From: an uncultured Roseobacter sp.
Lineage (GTDB): Bacteria; Pseudomonadota; Alphaproteobacteria; Rhodobacterales; Rhodobacteraceae
DNA length: 64,000 nt
Assembly (NCBI GenBank): GCA_947488305.1
Contig: CANKZM010000004.1
Span: forward strand, 377,501 to 441,500
Reading direction: 5' to 3'
Below the pieces are notes generated by a model, which was given only the letters and a program-made list of their open reading frames with translations, was not told the origin of the DNA and did not search any database. The translations under genes and the position numbers were made by a program. This document shows positions 53,337 to 61,964 of this stretch, in pieces; position 1 is the stretch's first letter, and each line of letters starts with the position of its first letter.

Positions 53337-54103
53337 GTTCATTGGGCGACCTCATACCTTTTGTAAACCTGGCGTTATGGCAGGGTTTCATCGTCTTCTT
53401 ACGCGTAGCAGCGATCACGTCGCTTTTGCCCGCCTTTGGTGAGCAGTCCATCCCGACCCGCGTCAAACTTGTTGTGGCGCTGGCGTTCACAGCGATTGTT
53501 GCCCCCGCGGTGCCCATCTCCATACCAGATCCCGTTTTTGACAGCATGGTACTACTGGTATTCACCGAGATCCTATCAGGTCTGGCAATGGGGATCGGGT
53601 TGCGGCTCTTTATACTTGCTTTGCATACTGCAGGTTCAATCGCGGCGCAATCAACGTCTCTTTCGCAGGTGCTTGGCGGTGCGTCGGTCGATCCGTTGCC
53701 GGCAATGGGCTACATCTTGATTGTCGCCGGGTTGGCCTTGGCAGCCATGGCGGGACTACATGTTAAAGCAGCGCAACTTATTATAATATCGTACGAATTC
53801 CTGCCTGCCGGCCGGTTTGTTCAAGCCACTCAAGTTACGGACTGGGGTGTGCGGCAAGTGGCGCAGGCGTTTTCGCTGGCGTTTACGCTTGCAGCACCAT
53901 TCGTGATCTTGTCCGTCCTATATAATTTTGCACTTGGCGCAATCAACAGAGCGATGCCGCAATTGATGGTGGCCTTTGTTGGTGCGCCGGTGATTACGCT
54001 CGGTGGTCTTGCGTTGTTGTTCGTGGCTGCACCTTTCATGTTGACGGTATGGCTGGAAGCCATGGACACATTTATGGCCGATCCCTTTGGTGTCGCGCGA
54101 TGA
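53333..54103 (+). CDS. fliR: Flagellar export gate protein FliR
   Basis: The 256-residue membrane protein has six hydrophobic helices and FliR marks, including FLRVAAITSLLPAFGEQSIPTRVKLVVALAFT and LAAPFVILSVLYNFALGAINRAMPQLMVAFVGAPVI. With FliP and FliQ it builds the export gate pore. It starts at GTG in a GTGA overlap with flhA, and its stop overlaps the flhB ATG (ATGA), giving strong translational coupling across all three genes. Confidence 0.95.
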   Translation: MSSLGDLIPFVNLALWQGFIVFLRVAAITSLLPAFGEQSIPTRVKLVVALAFTAIVAPAVPISIPDPVFDSMVLLVFTEILSGLAMGIGLRLFILALHTAGSIAAQSTSLSQVLGGASVDPLPAMGYILIVAGLALAAMAGLHVKAAQLIIISYEFLPAGRFVQATQVTDWGVRQVAQAFSLAFTLAAPFVILSVLYNFALGAINRAMPQLMVAFVGAPVITLGGLALLFVAAPFMLTVWLEAMDTFMADPFGVAR

Positions 54104-55188
54104 GTGGGCAGGACGACTCGTCGGACAAGTCATATGAGGCGACGCCTCAAAAGCTTCTCGAAGCGCGGAAAAAGGGAGAAATTGCGCGTTCAAACGAACT
54201 GCTTACTGCAGCCTCATATACAGGCCTGTTCGTTGCGTTCACCGTTGCCGGATATTCTGGCCTGACTTACCTGGGCTCCAGTATGAGCGTCATCATCGGT
54301 CAATCGGCTCAAATCGCGCCACTCTTCTTTGGAGGCGCTGCGGCAACGCCGGCCCAGGGAATTCTGGAAGCAGTCGCTTGGTCAACCTTACCGATCTTTA
54401 CCTTTCCGGCGATCGCTGTGCTCTTGGCGTTGTTTGCAACCCGCGGGATCGTCTTTGCACCCGTCAAGATACAGCCCAAGCTTAACAAGATATCAGTGAT
54501 AGCGAATGCCAAAAACAAATACGGCCGAAATGGGTTATTTCAGTTTCTTCTAAGTTTTTTGAAGCTGATCATTTACTCTTTATGCCTTGTCTTCTTTTTG
54601 TATGCGCGCCTCGAAGAGATGGTTGCCGCGCTCCAAACCAATCCTCAAACCACTGTTGTTCTGCTTGCGGAAATCTGTCTGGACTTCCTGATCGTGGTCG
54701 TGATCGTTTCCGCTGTTATCGGCGGCATTGACGCCGTTTGGCAGCATTTTGAGCATCAGAGAAAAAACATGATGTCTCGAAAAGAGATAATGGACGAGAC
54801 CAAAAACTCCGAGGGTGACCCCTACATGAAACAAGAGCGGCGTCAGCGTGCCCAAGCACTTGCAAACACGCAAATGGCCGCTGAAGTTGCTACCGCTGAC
54901 GTAATTATCGTGAATCCGACGCATTATTCCGTTGCGCTCAAGTGGGATCGTAGGCCTGGTCAGGCGCCAGAATGTGTGGCGAAAGGCGTTGACGAAGTGG
55001 CGTTGCGTATCCGAGAAATCGCTGCAGAGAATGATATCCCCATCCGTAGTGATCCGCCGACGGCCAGAGCGTTGCACGCGACAACTGAAATCGGCGATCA
55101 GATCTCGCCTGAACACTACAAGGCCGTCGCGGCCGCCATTCGATTTGCCGAAGCCATACGGCAGAAGGCGAAAGGGCGTGGGTTTTGA
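54100..55188 (+). CDS. flhB: Flagellar export gate and substrate-switch protein FlhB
   Basis: FlhB controls the switch from rod/hook to filament export. The 362-residue protein has an N-terminal amphipathic start (YEATPQKLLEARKKGEIARSNEL), four membrane helices and a cytoplasmic domain with the self-cleavage motif NPTH at residues 272-275 in IIVNPTHYSVALKW. I start at MSGQDDSS, whose ATG overlaps the fliR stop; the ORF track extends 17 codons into fliR. Its stop overlaps the next gene through TTGA. Confidence 0.96.
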   Translation: MSGQDDSSDKSYEATPQKLLEARKKGEIARSNELLTAASYTGLFVAFTVAGYSGLTYLGSSMSVIIGQSAQIAPLFFGGAAATPAQGILEAVAWSTLPIFTFPAIAVLLALFATRGIVFAPVKIQPKLNKISVIANAKNKYGRNGLFQFLLSFLKLIIYSLCLVFFLYARLEEMVAALQTNPQTTVVLLAEICLDFLIVVVIVSAVIGGIDAVWQHFEHQRKNMMSRKEIMDETKNSEGDPYMKQERRQRAQALANTQMAAEVATADVIIVNPTHYSVALKWDRRPGQAPECVAKGVDEVALRIREIAAENDIPIRSDPPTARALHATTEIGDQISPEHYKAVAAAIRFAEAIRQKAKGRGF

Positions 55189-55625
55189 AAACCAAGACGC
55201 TCAAAGAACTTGAGCAGGTGCTCGATCTCAGGTTTCGGAGAAAGCAGATGGGGTATGCGAAGATCATTTCGCAAGAATCGCGTGTGCGCGAACAACTTCG
55301 CAAGCTGGACGATCAAGCCAAGGACGCAGAGCGATCCCAGGACCATAATCTTCAGGCGATTGGTGCCGATGTAATCTGGAAGTCGTGGCTGGAGCGCACA
55401 AAACGCACGCTCAACATGGAGCTGGCACAGATCATGGTCCAGAAGGAAGCTCTGAGGGCCGGCGTCAAACGGGAATATGGAAAATTGCTGGTTGGCAGAG
55501 AGATGCTGGAGGATCAGGTTTTGGAACAATCAACCTCACGGAAAAAGCAGATGCTCACCGATGCAATTGAAAGCCACGTTAATCAGGCATGCTGGGGTTG
55601 TCGGCCTAAAGAGCCACGAAACTGA
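55185..55625 (+). CDS. Small coiled-coil protein after flhB, FliJ-like candidate
   Basis: The 146-residue protein is almost wholly helical and charged, with heptad-like stretches such as LKELEQVLDLRFRRKQ and VREQLRKLDDQAKDAE. It starts with TTG in a four-base overlap with flhB, so it is clearly a real, coupled gene. Length and coiled-coil nature resemble FliJ, the stalk protein of the FliI export ATPase, and no other FliJ candidate is next to fliI. Direct sequence similarity to FliJ is not obvious to me, so this is inference. It converges on the second fliL gene with 23 bases between the stops. Confidence 0.65.
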   Translation: MKTKTLKELEQVLDLRFRRKQMGYAKIISQESRVREQLRKLDDQAKDAERSQDHNLQAIGADVIWKSWLERTKRTLNMELAQIMVQKEALRAGVKREYGKLLVGREMLEDQVLEQSTSRKKQMLTDAIESHVNQACWGCRPKEPRN

Positions 55626-55648
55626 AAGTCGACTGGTGGTCAGTGAGC

Positions 55649-56149
55649 CTAGTAGTCTTGCCTGGCGATTTCGAAGATCAAAACGTCGCTAATCAGATCA
55701 GAGCCAAAGTTCTCCCGAGCGGCGTTTGTGAGGTTCAGGCGAACAGAATCAAGATTGTCGGTGTTGAGAAATGCGCCTCTGAAGCCGCCGATCGCGGCAT
55801 GATCGAACAATACCCTCAAAAAGACGTCACGGATTTTAGGTTCCAGATCGTAGACTTCCTGACTTTGACCAACAGGCGCCTCGACGCTCAGCGTCATCAC
55901 CACCATCGATGAGACACGATCTTCTTCAACAATCGGTACGACAAACTGGTTGCTCAGTTTTAGGTATTCCTTGCCGTCAATCGGGAGGCCATCTTCCTTT
56001 TTTTCCTCCTTTTTTTCAGCGCTTTCCTTTTCCTCAACCTTTTCTTCGGTCAACTCTTTTGGAGCAGGCTCAGGCCGGAGAAACACTCCGGCCCCGACAC
56101 CTGCGCCCGTTCCAATTAAGAGCATTATTATTGGCAAGATCTTTTTCAT
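55649..56149 (-). CDS. FliL-family protein (second copy)
   Basis: The 166-residue protein has an N-terminal membrane helix (ILPIIMLLIGTGAGVGAGVFL), a Glu/Lys-rich linker (EEKVEEKESAEKKEEKKED) and a FliL-type periplasmic domain (QFVVPIVEEDRVSSMVVMTLSVE, LEPKIRDVFLRVLFDHA, ISDVLIFEIARQDY). It is the last gene of the flgB-flgC-fliE-fliQ-flgF-flgG-flgA-flgH unit, nine bases after flgH. It differs clearly from the first FliL, so it looks like an old paralogue with its own role rather than a recent duplicate. Confidence 0.85.
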   Translation of the reverse strand: MKKILPIIMLLIGTGAGVGAGVFLRPEPAPKELTEEKVEEKESAEKKEEKKEDGLPIDGKEYLKLSNQFVVPIVEEDRVSSMVVMTLSVEAPVGQSQEVYDLEPKIRDVFLRVLFDHAAIGGFRGAFLNTDNLDSVRLNLTNAARENFGSDLISDVLIFEIARQDY

Positions 56150-56158
56150 ATTGGTGCC

Positions 56159-56890
56159 TCAATAGGGGAGAATGACGTCCAGGATCTGTTGGCCAATGCG
56201 AGGTTGCTGTACATCCGTGATCTGGCCACGACCCCCATATGAGACGCGCGCGGTGGCGATCTTGTCGTAGGTGATCTCGTTTTGGCGCGAGATGTCTTCC
56301 GGTCTGACATATCCGGACACCAACAGCTCACGCATTTCAAAATTGACGCGCAGTTCCTGACTGCCGGAAATGGACAGAACACCGTTTGGGAGCACATCCA
56401 CCACGGTTGCTGCGACCCTTAGCGTCAGCTTTTCGTTTCGCTTAACAGACCCATCGCCCGAGGACGCGCTGGACGAGTTGATATTCACTGCATTTCCGAG
56501 TGTTGCACCCTCCGGCAAACGCTCATTAACGCGTTGCGGCAGGCCGAATAGCTCGGGCACGCCAAGGCTCTCGGATGCTGATCGAGAACGATCTGAGGCG
56601 TTTGAAATTTCTGCCTCTTCGTCAATTTCGATGACAACAGTGAGAATATCACCTTGTTGGATGGCGCGCCGGTCACCCAGCAAAGACTGGCGGGCGCCGG
56701 ACCAAAGCGAGGCTGCCTCCGTTGGTGTTTCGGGATCAACCCGAAGCGGTAACCCTGGGGAGAGCATTGCACTATGCTCTTTAGTCGCCGTCGCGGAGGT
56801 GAAAGTCGGTGGTTTGCCAATGTGGTCAAAGCGTGCGCAACCGGAAAGGCCGACCGCAACAAAGAGTATTCCAAGAGCAGGATTCTTCAT
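56159..56890 (-). CDS. flgH: Flagellar L-ring lipoprotein FlgH
   Basis: FlgH forms the outer-membrane L ring. The 243-residue precursor has a lipoprotein signal with lipobox LSGC and lipidated Cys18, the SLWSGARQSLLGDRRAIQQGDILTV segment and the conserved C-terminal VSGYVRPEDISRQNEITYDKIATARVSYGGRG. It follows flgA by nine bases. FlgI, the matching P-ring protein, is not in the window. Confidence 0.96.
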   Translation of the reverse strand: MKNPALGILFVAVGLSGCARFDHIGKPPTFTSATATKEHSAMLSPGLPLRVDPETPTEAASLWSGARQSLLGDRRAIQQGDILTVVIEIDEEAEISNASDRSRSASESLGVPELFGLPQRVNERLPEGATLGNAVNINSSSASSGDGSVKRNEKLTLRVAATVVDVLPNGVLSISGSQELRVNFEMRELLVSGYVRPEDISRQNEITYDKIATARVSYGGRGQITDVQQPRIGQQILDVILPY

Positions 56891-56899
56891 ATCATTTTC

Positions 56900-57322
56900 C
56901 TAGTTATAAACGCGGACAGAGCCGTCTTCCTGGACCTGACCAAACAAAGTCGCGCGAGAGTCCAGATTCATGATGCGGATTCGATCCCCGATGCCTCCGC
57001 GTTGCAGCGAGCGGCCTTCGGTCATGATGATCAGCCCGGAAGTTTCGTAGATCAGCGGCACGATTTGATTTCTATCCACCAAAGCGGGCGGGCCAACGTC
57101 ATCAAAGAGAATCGGCCTGCCGGCATAGAGCGTTGTCCTCGCCTCCTGACCAACGACATCCAACACACGCGTGAAGGCGTTCGGGTTCTGGACAGATTTC
57201 AACGTTACGTCTGTCTCAGAAATCGTGGCAGTGGCTCGGATGGTCCGCGTTGGAACAACAGAGTCTGCCCAGACGGAGGAGGCCATGACGCATAGTATGA
57301 TCAGACTAAAGAACTGTTTCAT
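56900..57322 (-). CDS. flgA: Flagellar P-ring chaperone FlgA
   Basis: The 140-residue protein has a signal peptide (FFSLIILCVMASSVWA) and a C-terminal SAF/FlgA-type domain (EARTTLYAGRPILFDDVGPPALVDRN, GGIGDRIRIMN). It chaperones the P-ring protein in the periplasm. It is shorter than enterobacterial FlgA, keeping mainly the C-terminal part, which I recall as usual in this group. Its ATG overlaps the flgG stop by four bases. Confidence 0.88.
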   Translation of the reverse strand: MKQFFSLIILCVMASSVWADSVVPTRTIRATATISETDVTLKSVQNPNAFTRVLDVVGQEARTTLYAGRPILFDDVGPPALVDRNQIVPLIYETSGLIIMTEGRSLQRGGIGDRIRIMNLDSRATLFGQVQEDGSVRVYN

Positions 57323-58104
57323 CGGATCTGCGTCGTCGCGCCCATCATCTGGTCAGCAGCGGAAATTACCTTTGCATTCATCTCATAACCGCGCTGCGCT
57401 TCGATCAATTCGGTGATTTCGCGAACGGCGTCGACAGAACTGTCTTCAAGGTAGCCTTGGCGAACGGTGCCAAGCCCATCTTCGCCGGGGGTCGTCACCA
57501 ATGCCGCACCTGATGCCTCTGTTTCTGCAAAGAGATTGCCACCAAGAGCTTCAAGACCTTTTGGATTGGTAAAGCCAACGAGGTTGAATTGACCTAGCAA
57601 TTGCGCATCTGGCGTGTCTGAGAAATATGCAAAGACCTCGCCCGCGCCGTTGATGGAAATACTTCGGGCATCGTCCGGGATGACAATTTCCGGTTCCACC
57701 GGGAAGCCGTCCGAGGTCACGATCAACCCTTCTCCATCCCGTTTCAAACCACCATCGCGGGTGTAAGCGGAAAGGCCGCTGGGAAGCGTGATTTCGAGAT
57801 AGCCGTTGCCTTCGATCGCAATGTCGAGGTCGCCTCCTGTGGCGCTTAACGAACCTTGTTGCAGTTGCACCGAAACGGCGGACGGGCGGACACCCAAGCC
57901 CAACTGCACGCCTGTTGGCAAAACAGTCCCGTCGGTTGCGTTGATTGTGCCAGGCCTGCTTAATTGCTGGTAATGCAGGTCCGCGAACTCAGCGCGCCTG
58001 GCATTGTATCCAGTTGTGCTCATATTCGAGAGGTTGTTCGAGATGGTCTCCACACGCAGTTGCTGTGCGCTCATACCTGTGGCAGCGATTTTTAGGGCAC
58101 GCAT
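57319..58104 (-). CDS. flgG: Flagellar distal rod protein FlgG
   Basis: The 261-residue protein has the N-terminal rod/hook motif (MRALKIAATGMSAQQLRVETISNNLSNMSTTGYNARRAEFADL), the FlgG beta domain (FTRD-like AYTRDGGLKRDGEGLIVTSDG) and the C-terminal helix ITELIEAQRGYEMNAKVISAADQM. It forms the distal rod. It overlaps flgA and lies 27 bases after flgF. Confidence 0.96.
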   Translation of the reverse strand: MRALKIAATGMSAQQLRVETISNNLSNMSTTGYNARRAEFADLHYQQLSRPGTINATDGTVLPTGVQLGLGVRPSAVSVQLQQGSLSATGGDLDIAIEGNGYLEITLPSGLSAYTRDGGLKRDGEGLIVTSDGFPVEPEIVIPDDARSISINGAGEVFAYFSDTPDAQLLGQFNLVGFTNPKGLEALGGNLFAETEASGAALVTTPGEDGLGTVRQGYLEDSSVDAVREITELIEAQRGYEMNAKVISAADQMMGATTQIR

Positions 58105-58131
58105 GTCAAATTTCCTCGTTTTTACTAATTA

Positions 58132-58845
58132 CTATTGAGACAGGGCGCGCATGGCTTGCCGCACCCGTTCATCTTCTGCTTCCAGAAAGCTGGCGCCCAA
58201 TTCATATGCGCGCTGCACTTCGATCATTCGGGTCAGTTGCAACACAGGGTTCACATTTGAATTCTCGATGAACCGCTGCAAAACACGCGCCTGGTCTGCG
58301 GGTTCGTACCCGTCATCCGCGCGAAACATCACCCCATCTTCCCGTACGAGCTGCTGTGGATCTACCGGCTGAACAACACCCATTTGACCCACAGGATTTC
58401 CTTCGCTGGAAATTGTACCATCAGCCGACACAGCAATGTCAGAGGCGCCCGGTGGGATAAAAACCGGAGCACCACCCGGGTCAAGGACCTGAAACCCGTC
58501 AGGTGTTACAAGATCGCCGTCGGCATTTGGAGTAAAGGATCCAGCACGGGTAAGCCGTTCGCCCTGTGGTGTTTGAACAAGGAAAAAACCGTCGCCTTCA
58601 ATCGCAAAATCGAATTGCCCCCCTGTCTGCGTCAAAGCGCCTTGCGCAAATGAAGTCTTGCGCGCGTCCGCCTGACCCATCGACAGGCTTGCCGCATTGT
58701 CCACAGACTTCACATATTCGGAGAAGATCACGCCTTCCTGCCGAAACCCGGACGTTGCAGCGTTTGCGATATTGTTCGCGACAACCCGCATCTCACGCAT
58801 GAGACCAGATTGTCGTGTGATTGTCGTGTAACCGGCATTTTCCAT
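58132..58845 (-). CDS. flgF: Flagellar proximal rod protein FlgF
   Basis: The 237-residue product has the rod-protein N-terminus (YTTITRQSGLMREMRVVANNIANAATSGFRQEGVIF), the central FFLVQTPQGERLTRAGSFTPNADG and the C-terminal LTRMIEVQRAYELGASFLEAEDERVRQAM helix. Sequence and its place directly before flgG favour FlgF. It follows fliQ by two bases. Confidence 0.93.
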   Translation of the reverse strand: MENAGYTTITRQSGLMREMRVVANNIANAATSGFRQEGVIFSEYVKSVDNAASLSMGQADARKTSFAQGALTQTGGQFDFAIEGDGFFLVQTPQGERLTRAGSFTPNADGDLVTPDGFQVLDPGGAPVFIPPGASDIAVSADGTISSEGNPVGQMGVVQPVDPQQLVREDGVMFRADDGYEPADQARVLQRFIENSNVNPVLQLTRMIEVQRAYELGASFLEAEDERVRQAMRALSQ

Positions 58846-58847
58846 TG

Positions 58848-59117
58848 TTACCCTCCAATAATCAGCGGGATGATCTGGTCATGAAAAAAGGAGACCAGCG
58901 TTTGCGTCATGAAGCCCATCGACAGCCAGAAAACGAGCACGATGGCTGCTAGTTTTGGCACAAATGTCAGGGTCATTTCCTGAATGGAGGTCAGAGCCTG
59001 AACCAGACCAATCGAAACACCCGTCACCAAGGCGGCCGTCAGGATCGGAATGGAAATCAGTACTGCGATCCACAGCCCGTGCCTTAAGGTGTCAAAGAAA
59101 ACGATTTGGTCAGCCAT
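58848..59117 (-). CDS. fliQ: Flagellar export gate protein FliQ
   Basis: This 89-residue protein has two membrane helices (LWIAVLISIPILTAALVTGVSIGLVQALTSIQEMTLTFVPKL and the following AAIVLVFWLSMGFMTQTLVSFF), the classic FliQ pattern. It forms the pore with FliP and FliR. It lies one base after fliE and two before flgF, inside the rod operon. Confidence 0.94.
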   Translation of the reverse strand: MADQIVFFDTLRHGLWIAVLISIPILTAALVTGVSIGLVQALTSIQEMTLTFVPKLAAIVLVFWLSMGFMTQTLVSFFHDQIIPLIIGG

Positions 59118-59118
59118 G

Positions 59119-59445
59119 TCAGACCGGCATCCGCAGGATTTCCTGGTAAGCCTCGACGACTTTATTTCGAACCGAGACGGCAGCCTCTACTGCCAGTTCG
59201 GTTTGTGCCAATGCCTGAACAAGTGCATGCGGATCTGCATCGCCGATCATCGCTGCTTTTGACGCTTTTTCGCTTTCCGCGAGTGTCGTCGCAAAGTCTT
59301 TGGCGACTTGCCCCAAAGATTCCGAAACCGACGTGAATTCTGGCTCAGGCTCTGTTGCGGGGCGCGCATGTTGATAGCTTTGGATCGCGGTTGACGTACG
59401 CGGATTGTTAAAGCTCTGAGCGGTGGAAACGGCTTTCATATCCAT
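59119..59445 (-). CDS. fliE: Flagellar MS ring-rod junction protein FliE
   Basis: The 108-residue helical protein joins the MS ring to the rod and is among the first export substrates. The C-terminal half with DADPHALVQALAQTELAVEAAVSVRNKVVEAYQEILRMPV is diagnostic. It lies between flgC (48 bases upstream) and fliQ. Confidence 0.94.
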   Translation of the reverse strand: MDMKAVSTAQSFNNPRTSTAIQSYQHARPATEPEPEFTSVSESLGQVAKDFATTLAESEKASKAAMIGDADPHALVQALAQTELAVEAAVSVRNKVVEAYQEILRMPV

Positions 59446-59493
59446 TCTGGATCTCCTTTACTTGCGTTCAGCTTCGCCAAACGCTGGTACCTT

Positions 59494-59886
59494 CTACTTC
59501 TTCAGCAATTCCATCAGGCCGCTGGACATTTTTCTCGTTTGTTCAAAGACCTTGAGGTTTGCTTCGTAACTGCGCTGTGCTTCGCGGGCGTCACTAAGCT
59601 CAATCAAGAGATCGACATTGGACCCGTCGAAGTATCCATCAGTATCGGCCATCGGATGAGACGGATCGTACACGCGTTCGAGTGTCGATTGATCCAATCG
59701 AACTCTGCTGGTTTCAACGCCTGAAACGCCGCGCCCGGTATTGAAGTCGGTTTCAAACGACACCAGTTTTCGCCGGTATCCCGGGGTGTCCGCGTTTGAA
59801 ATGTTTTCGGCCAGATGCCGCAGACGTGTCGCCTGGGCTTTCAGGCCGCTGGTTGTCACGCTCAGGGATTTGGAAAACTCGCTCAT
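59494..59886 (-). CDS. flgC: Flagellar proximal rod protein FlgC
   Basis: The 130-residue protein has the N-terminal rod motif (TSGLKAQATRLRHLAENISNADTPGYRRKLVSFE) and C-terminal SNVDLLIELSDAREAQRSYEANLKVFEQTRKM. It is the usual length for FlgC and follows flgB by 15 bases. Confidence 0.95.
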   Translation of the reverse strand: MSEFSKSLSVTTSGLKAQATRLRHLAENISNADTPGYRRKLVSFETDFNTGRGVSGVETSRVRLDQSTLERVYDPSHPMADTDGYFDGSNVDLLIELSDAREAQRSYEANLKVFEQTRKMSSGLMELLKK

Positions 59887-59901
59887 TCAAAACTCCATCT
59901 T

Positions 59902-60300
59902 TTACGTGCGGCTCAGCGACGTGCGCAGAATGTTCATGGATGATTTGTAGATTGCCAGCGCGCGATCATGCTGGCGCTTGGCATCCAGTGACTTCAACAT
60001 CTCGTTCTCTAACGAGACGGTGTTTCCGTTGGGCGTGCCAACCCCGTTGGGGTCGATGATCGGTTCTGGCATCTGATCCGAAGCCGTGCCGTTCAGATGC
60101 GTTTGTCTTGTCGATTTCTGAGAATGCCAGCCAATGGAACTCGAATCATTCCTATAGGTGCTCGCAAAAGGAATAATGTCCCGTGCCTTGTACTCAGGCG
60201 TATCTGAGTTTGCCACATTCTGTGCTGTCACGGCTTGCTTTTGGCCAGCATGGACAGCCATCGCGTGTGACATCTTAAAGACTTCCAAATTTCCAAACAT
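59902..60300 (-). CDS. flgB: Flagellar proximal rod protein FlgB
   Basis: The 132-residue protein starts at MFGNLEVFKMSHAMAVHAGQKQAVTAQNVANSDTPEYKARDI, the rod motif, and ends with the MLKSLDAKRQHDRALAIYKSSMNILRTSL helix. GGGAG stands eight bases before this ATG; the ORF track adds ten codons. It is the first gene of the minus-strand rod operon and diverges from fliI across 81 bases, which must hold both promoters; a TTAAC half-site there is too weak to call. Confidence 0.94.
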   Translation of the reverse strand: MFGNLEVFKMSHAMAVHAGQKQAVTAQNVANSDTPEYKARDIIPFASTYRNDSSSIGWHSQKSTRQTHLNGTASDQMPEPIIDPNGVGTPNGNTVSLENEMLKSLDAKRQHDRALAIYKSSMNILRTSLSRT

Positions 60301-60381
60301 CCGGGATTCTCCCTCATGTGATTTCATCAAGGCTTAACTCTGATTCCTTTAGAAAGAGTGTGCAGAAACCGAAGGATTGAC

Positions 60382-61758
60382 ATGAACAAGCCCATTCCCT
60401 TTGACGGCCTTACCGCTCAGATCGCCGAATTGAACCCAGTGCGCTCTATAGGGCGCGTCAGCCGCGTCGAAGGAGGCGTCATACATATTTCAGGTCTGGC
60501 GGGAAAAGCGCGGATAGGTGACCTAGTAATTGTATACAGATTAGGTGAACCCCTTTCGGGAGAGGTTCTGCAGCTGGATGGAAATACATTGGTCATTCTG
60601 CCCGATCAGGATGCTGAGGGCGTGGCCCTCAATGACCGGGCCGCGCTGCTCGACGCGCGGGGCATTGCGCCGTCAGACGGCTGGATCGGCCGTGTTATTG
60701 ATCCATTCGGACACCCGTTGGATGGAAAGCCTCTATTACGCGGCGCGCTGGCAAGAAGCTTGCGGGCAAGCCCACCTGAGCCGGCAAAGCGCCGCCCAAT
60801 GGGCGACAGGCTTGATACTGGTATGGCGATCCTGAACACGATGCTGCCAGTTGTCAGAGGTCAGCGGATCGGTTTGTTTGCCGGTTCCGGCGTCGGCAAA
60901 TCGAGCCTGCTTGGCCATCTTGCAAAGAACATGAGCGCTGACATCGTTGTCATTGCCCTCATAGGGGAACGTGGTCGAGAACTTCGGCACTTTATTGATG
61001 ACGTGCTCGGCGAAGAGGGGCTAAAGCGCGCGGTGGTGGTGAGTGCTACGTCTGACCAGTCGCCATTGATCCGAAGACGGTGCGCCTGGGCAGCAATGTC
61101 AGTGGCTGAGCATTTTCGAGATCAAGGAAAATCTGTTCTGCTGTTGGCCGATTCGATCACTAGGTTTGCCGAAGCGCATCGTGAGGTTGCGGTTGCTTCC
61201 GGCGAAGCACCGGTTTTGCGGGGTTACCCTCCTTCGACGGCGCACCTGATTATGTCTCTATGTGAGCGTGCTGGTCCGGGCGAAGAGGACCAAGGAGACA
61301 TCACAGGCATCTTTAGCGTCCTCGTGGCCGGCTCCGATATGGAAGAACCTGTCGCCGACATATTGCGTGGTGTGCTGGACGGACATGTGGTGCTGGACCG
61401 CGAGATTGCCGAACGGGGAAGGTACCCTGCAATCGATGTTTTGAAATCGGTATCCAGAAGCCTGCCAGGTGCTGCCAGCGAAACCGAAAACCAGTTGATA
61501 TCGGCTGCGCGTCGGTATCTCTCGATCTATGAGCAAAACGTCATGATGATTAGATCTGGTCTTTATGCGCAAGGATCGGATGCCGATATCGATATCGCAG
61601 TCCAACTCTGGCCCGAGCTTGATGGTTTTCTCTCGAAAACAGAAACAATGGGTCTGGAAAACAGCTTCAAGCAATTGGAGTTGCTGATGAAAAGGAACAA
61701 GGTATTGGTATCCGACGGGAATATGCCTGCTAAGGGCCGGCCAAAGCCAGCGGCATGA
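60382..61758 (+). CDS. fliI: Flagellum-specific export ATPase FliI
   Basis: FliI is the hexameric ATPase of flagellar export. The 458-residue protein has an F1-beta-like N-terminal barrel, Walker A GSGVGKSS at 168-175, ALIGERGRELRHFI, Walker B VLLLADSITRFAEAHREVA and the GYPPSTAHL segment. I start at MNKPIPFDG; the ORF track uses a GTG eight codons upstream. It stands alone on the plus strand, not followed by fliJ as in many bacteria. The 206 bases after it, up to flbT, hold no gene I can see, only a small dyad ATGAC/GTCAT at 61842-61855. Confidence 0.96.
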   Translation: MNKPIPFDGLTAQIAELNPVRSIGRVSRVEGGVIHISGLAGKARIGDLVIVYRLGEPLSGEVLQLDGNTLVILPDQDAEGVALNDRAALLDARGIAPSDGWIGRVIDPFGHPLDGKPLLRGALARSLRASPPEPAKRRPMGDRLDTGMAILNTMLPVVRGQRIGLFAGSGVGKSSLLGHLAKNMSADIVVIALIGERGRELRHFIDDVLGEEGLKRAVVVSATSDQSPLIRRRCAWAAMSVAEHFRDQGKSVLLLADSITRFAEAHREVAVASGEAPVLRGYPPSTAHLIMSLCERAGPGEEDQGDITGIFSVLVAGSDMEEPVADILRGVLDGHVVLDREIAERGRYPAIDVLKSVSRSLPGAASETENQLISAARRYLSIYEQNVMMIRSGLYAQGSDADIDIAVQLWPELDGFLSKTETMGLENSFKQLELLMKRNKVLVSDGNMPAKGRPKPAA

Positions 61759-61964
61759 AGAGCTTTTGCGCCGAGCGGGATAGTCGATTTGAAGGTTCCG
61801 GCCTACACCGTCGACGGAATTGTTGGTTTGCGTGAGATAGAATGACTTACGTCATAAAGGCTTTTGACCGACACCCAAAGAGGTTGCTCTCCTCCTCAGG
61901 GAATCGCCCCAGTAGCCCGATGCAGACGCAACGATCAGCCTGCACAAAAAATATGATTTGGTCT

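Noticed and set aside
60301-60381. CtrA site between flgB and fliI
   Set aside because: Only a single TTAAC half-site is present; the second half at the proper distance does not match.
61842-61855. Dyad ATGAC-TTAC-GTCAT between fliI and flbT
   Set aside because: The arms are short and the convergent location makes an operator role unlikely; no T run supports a terminator.
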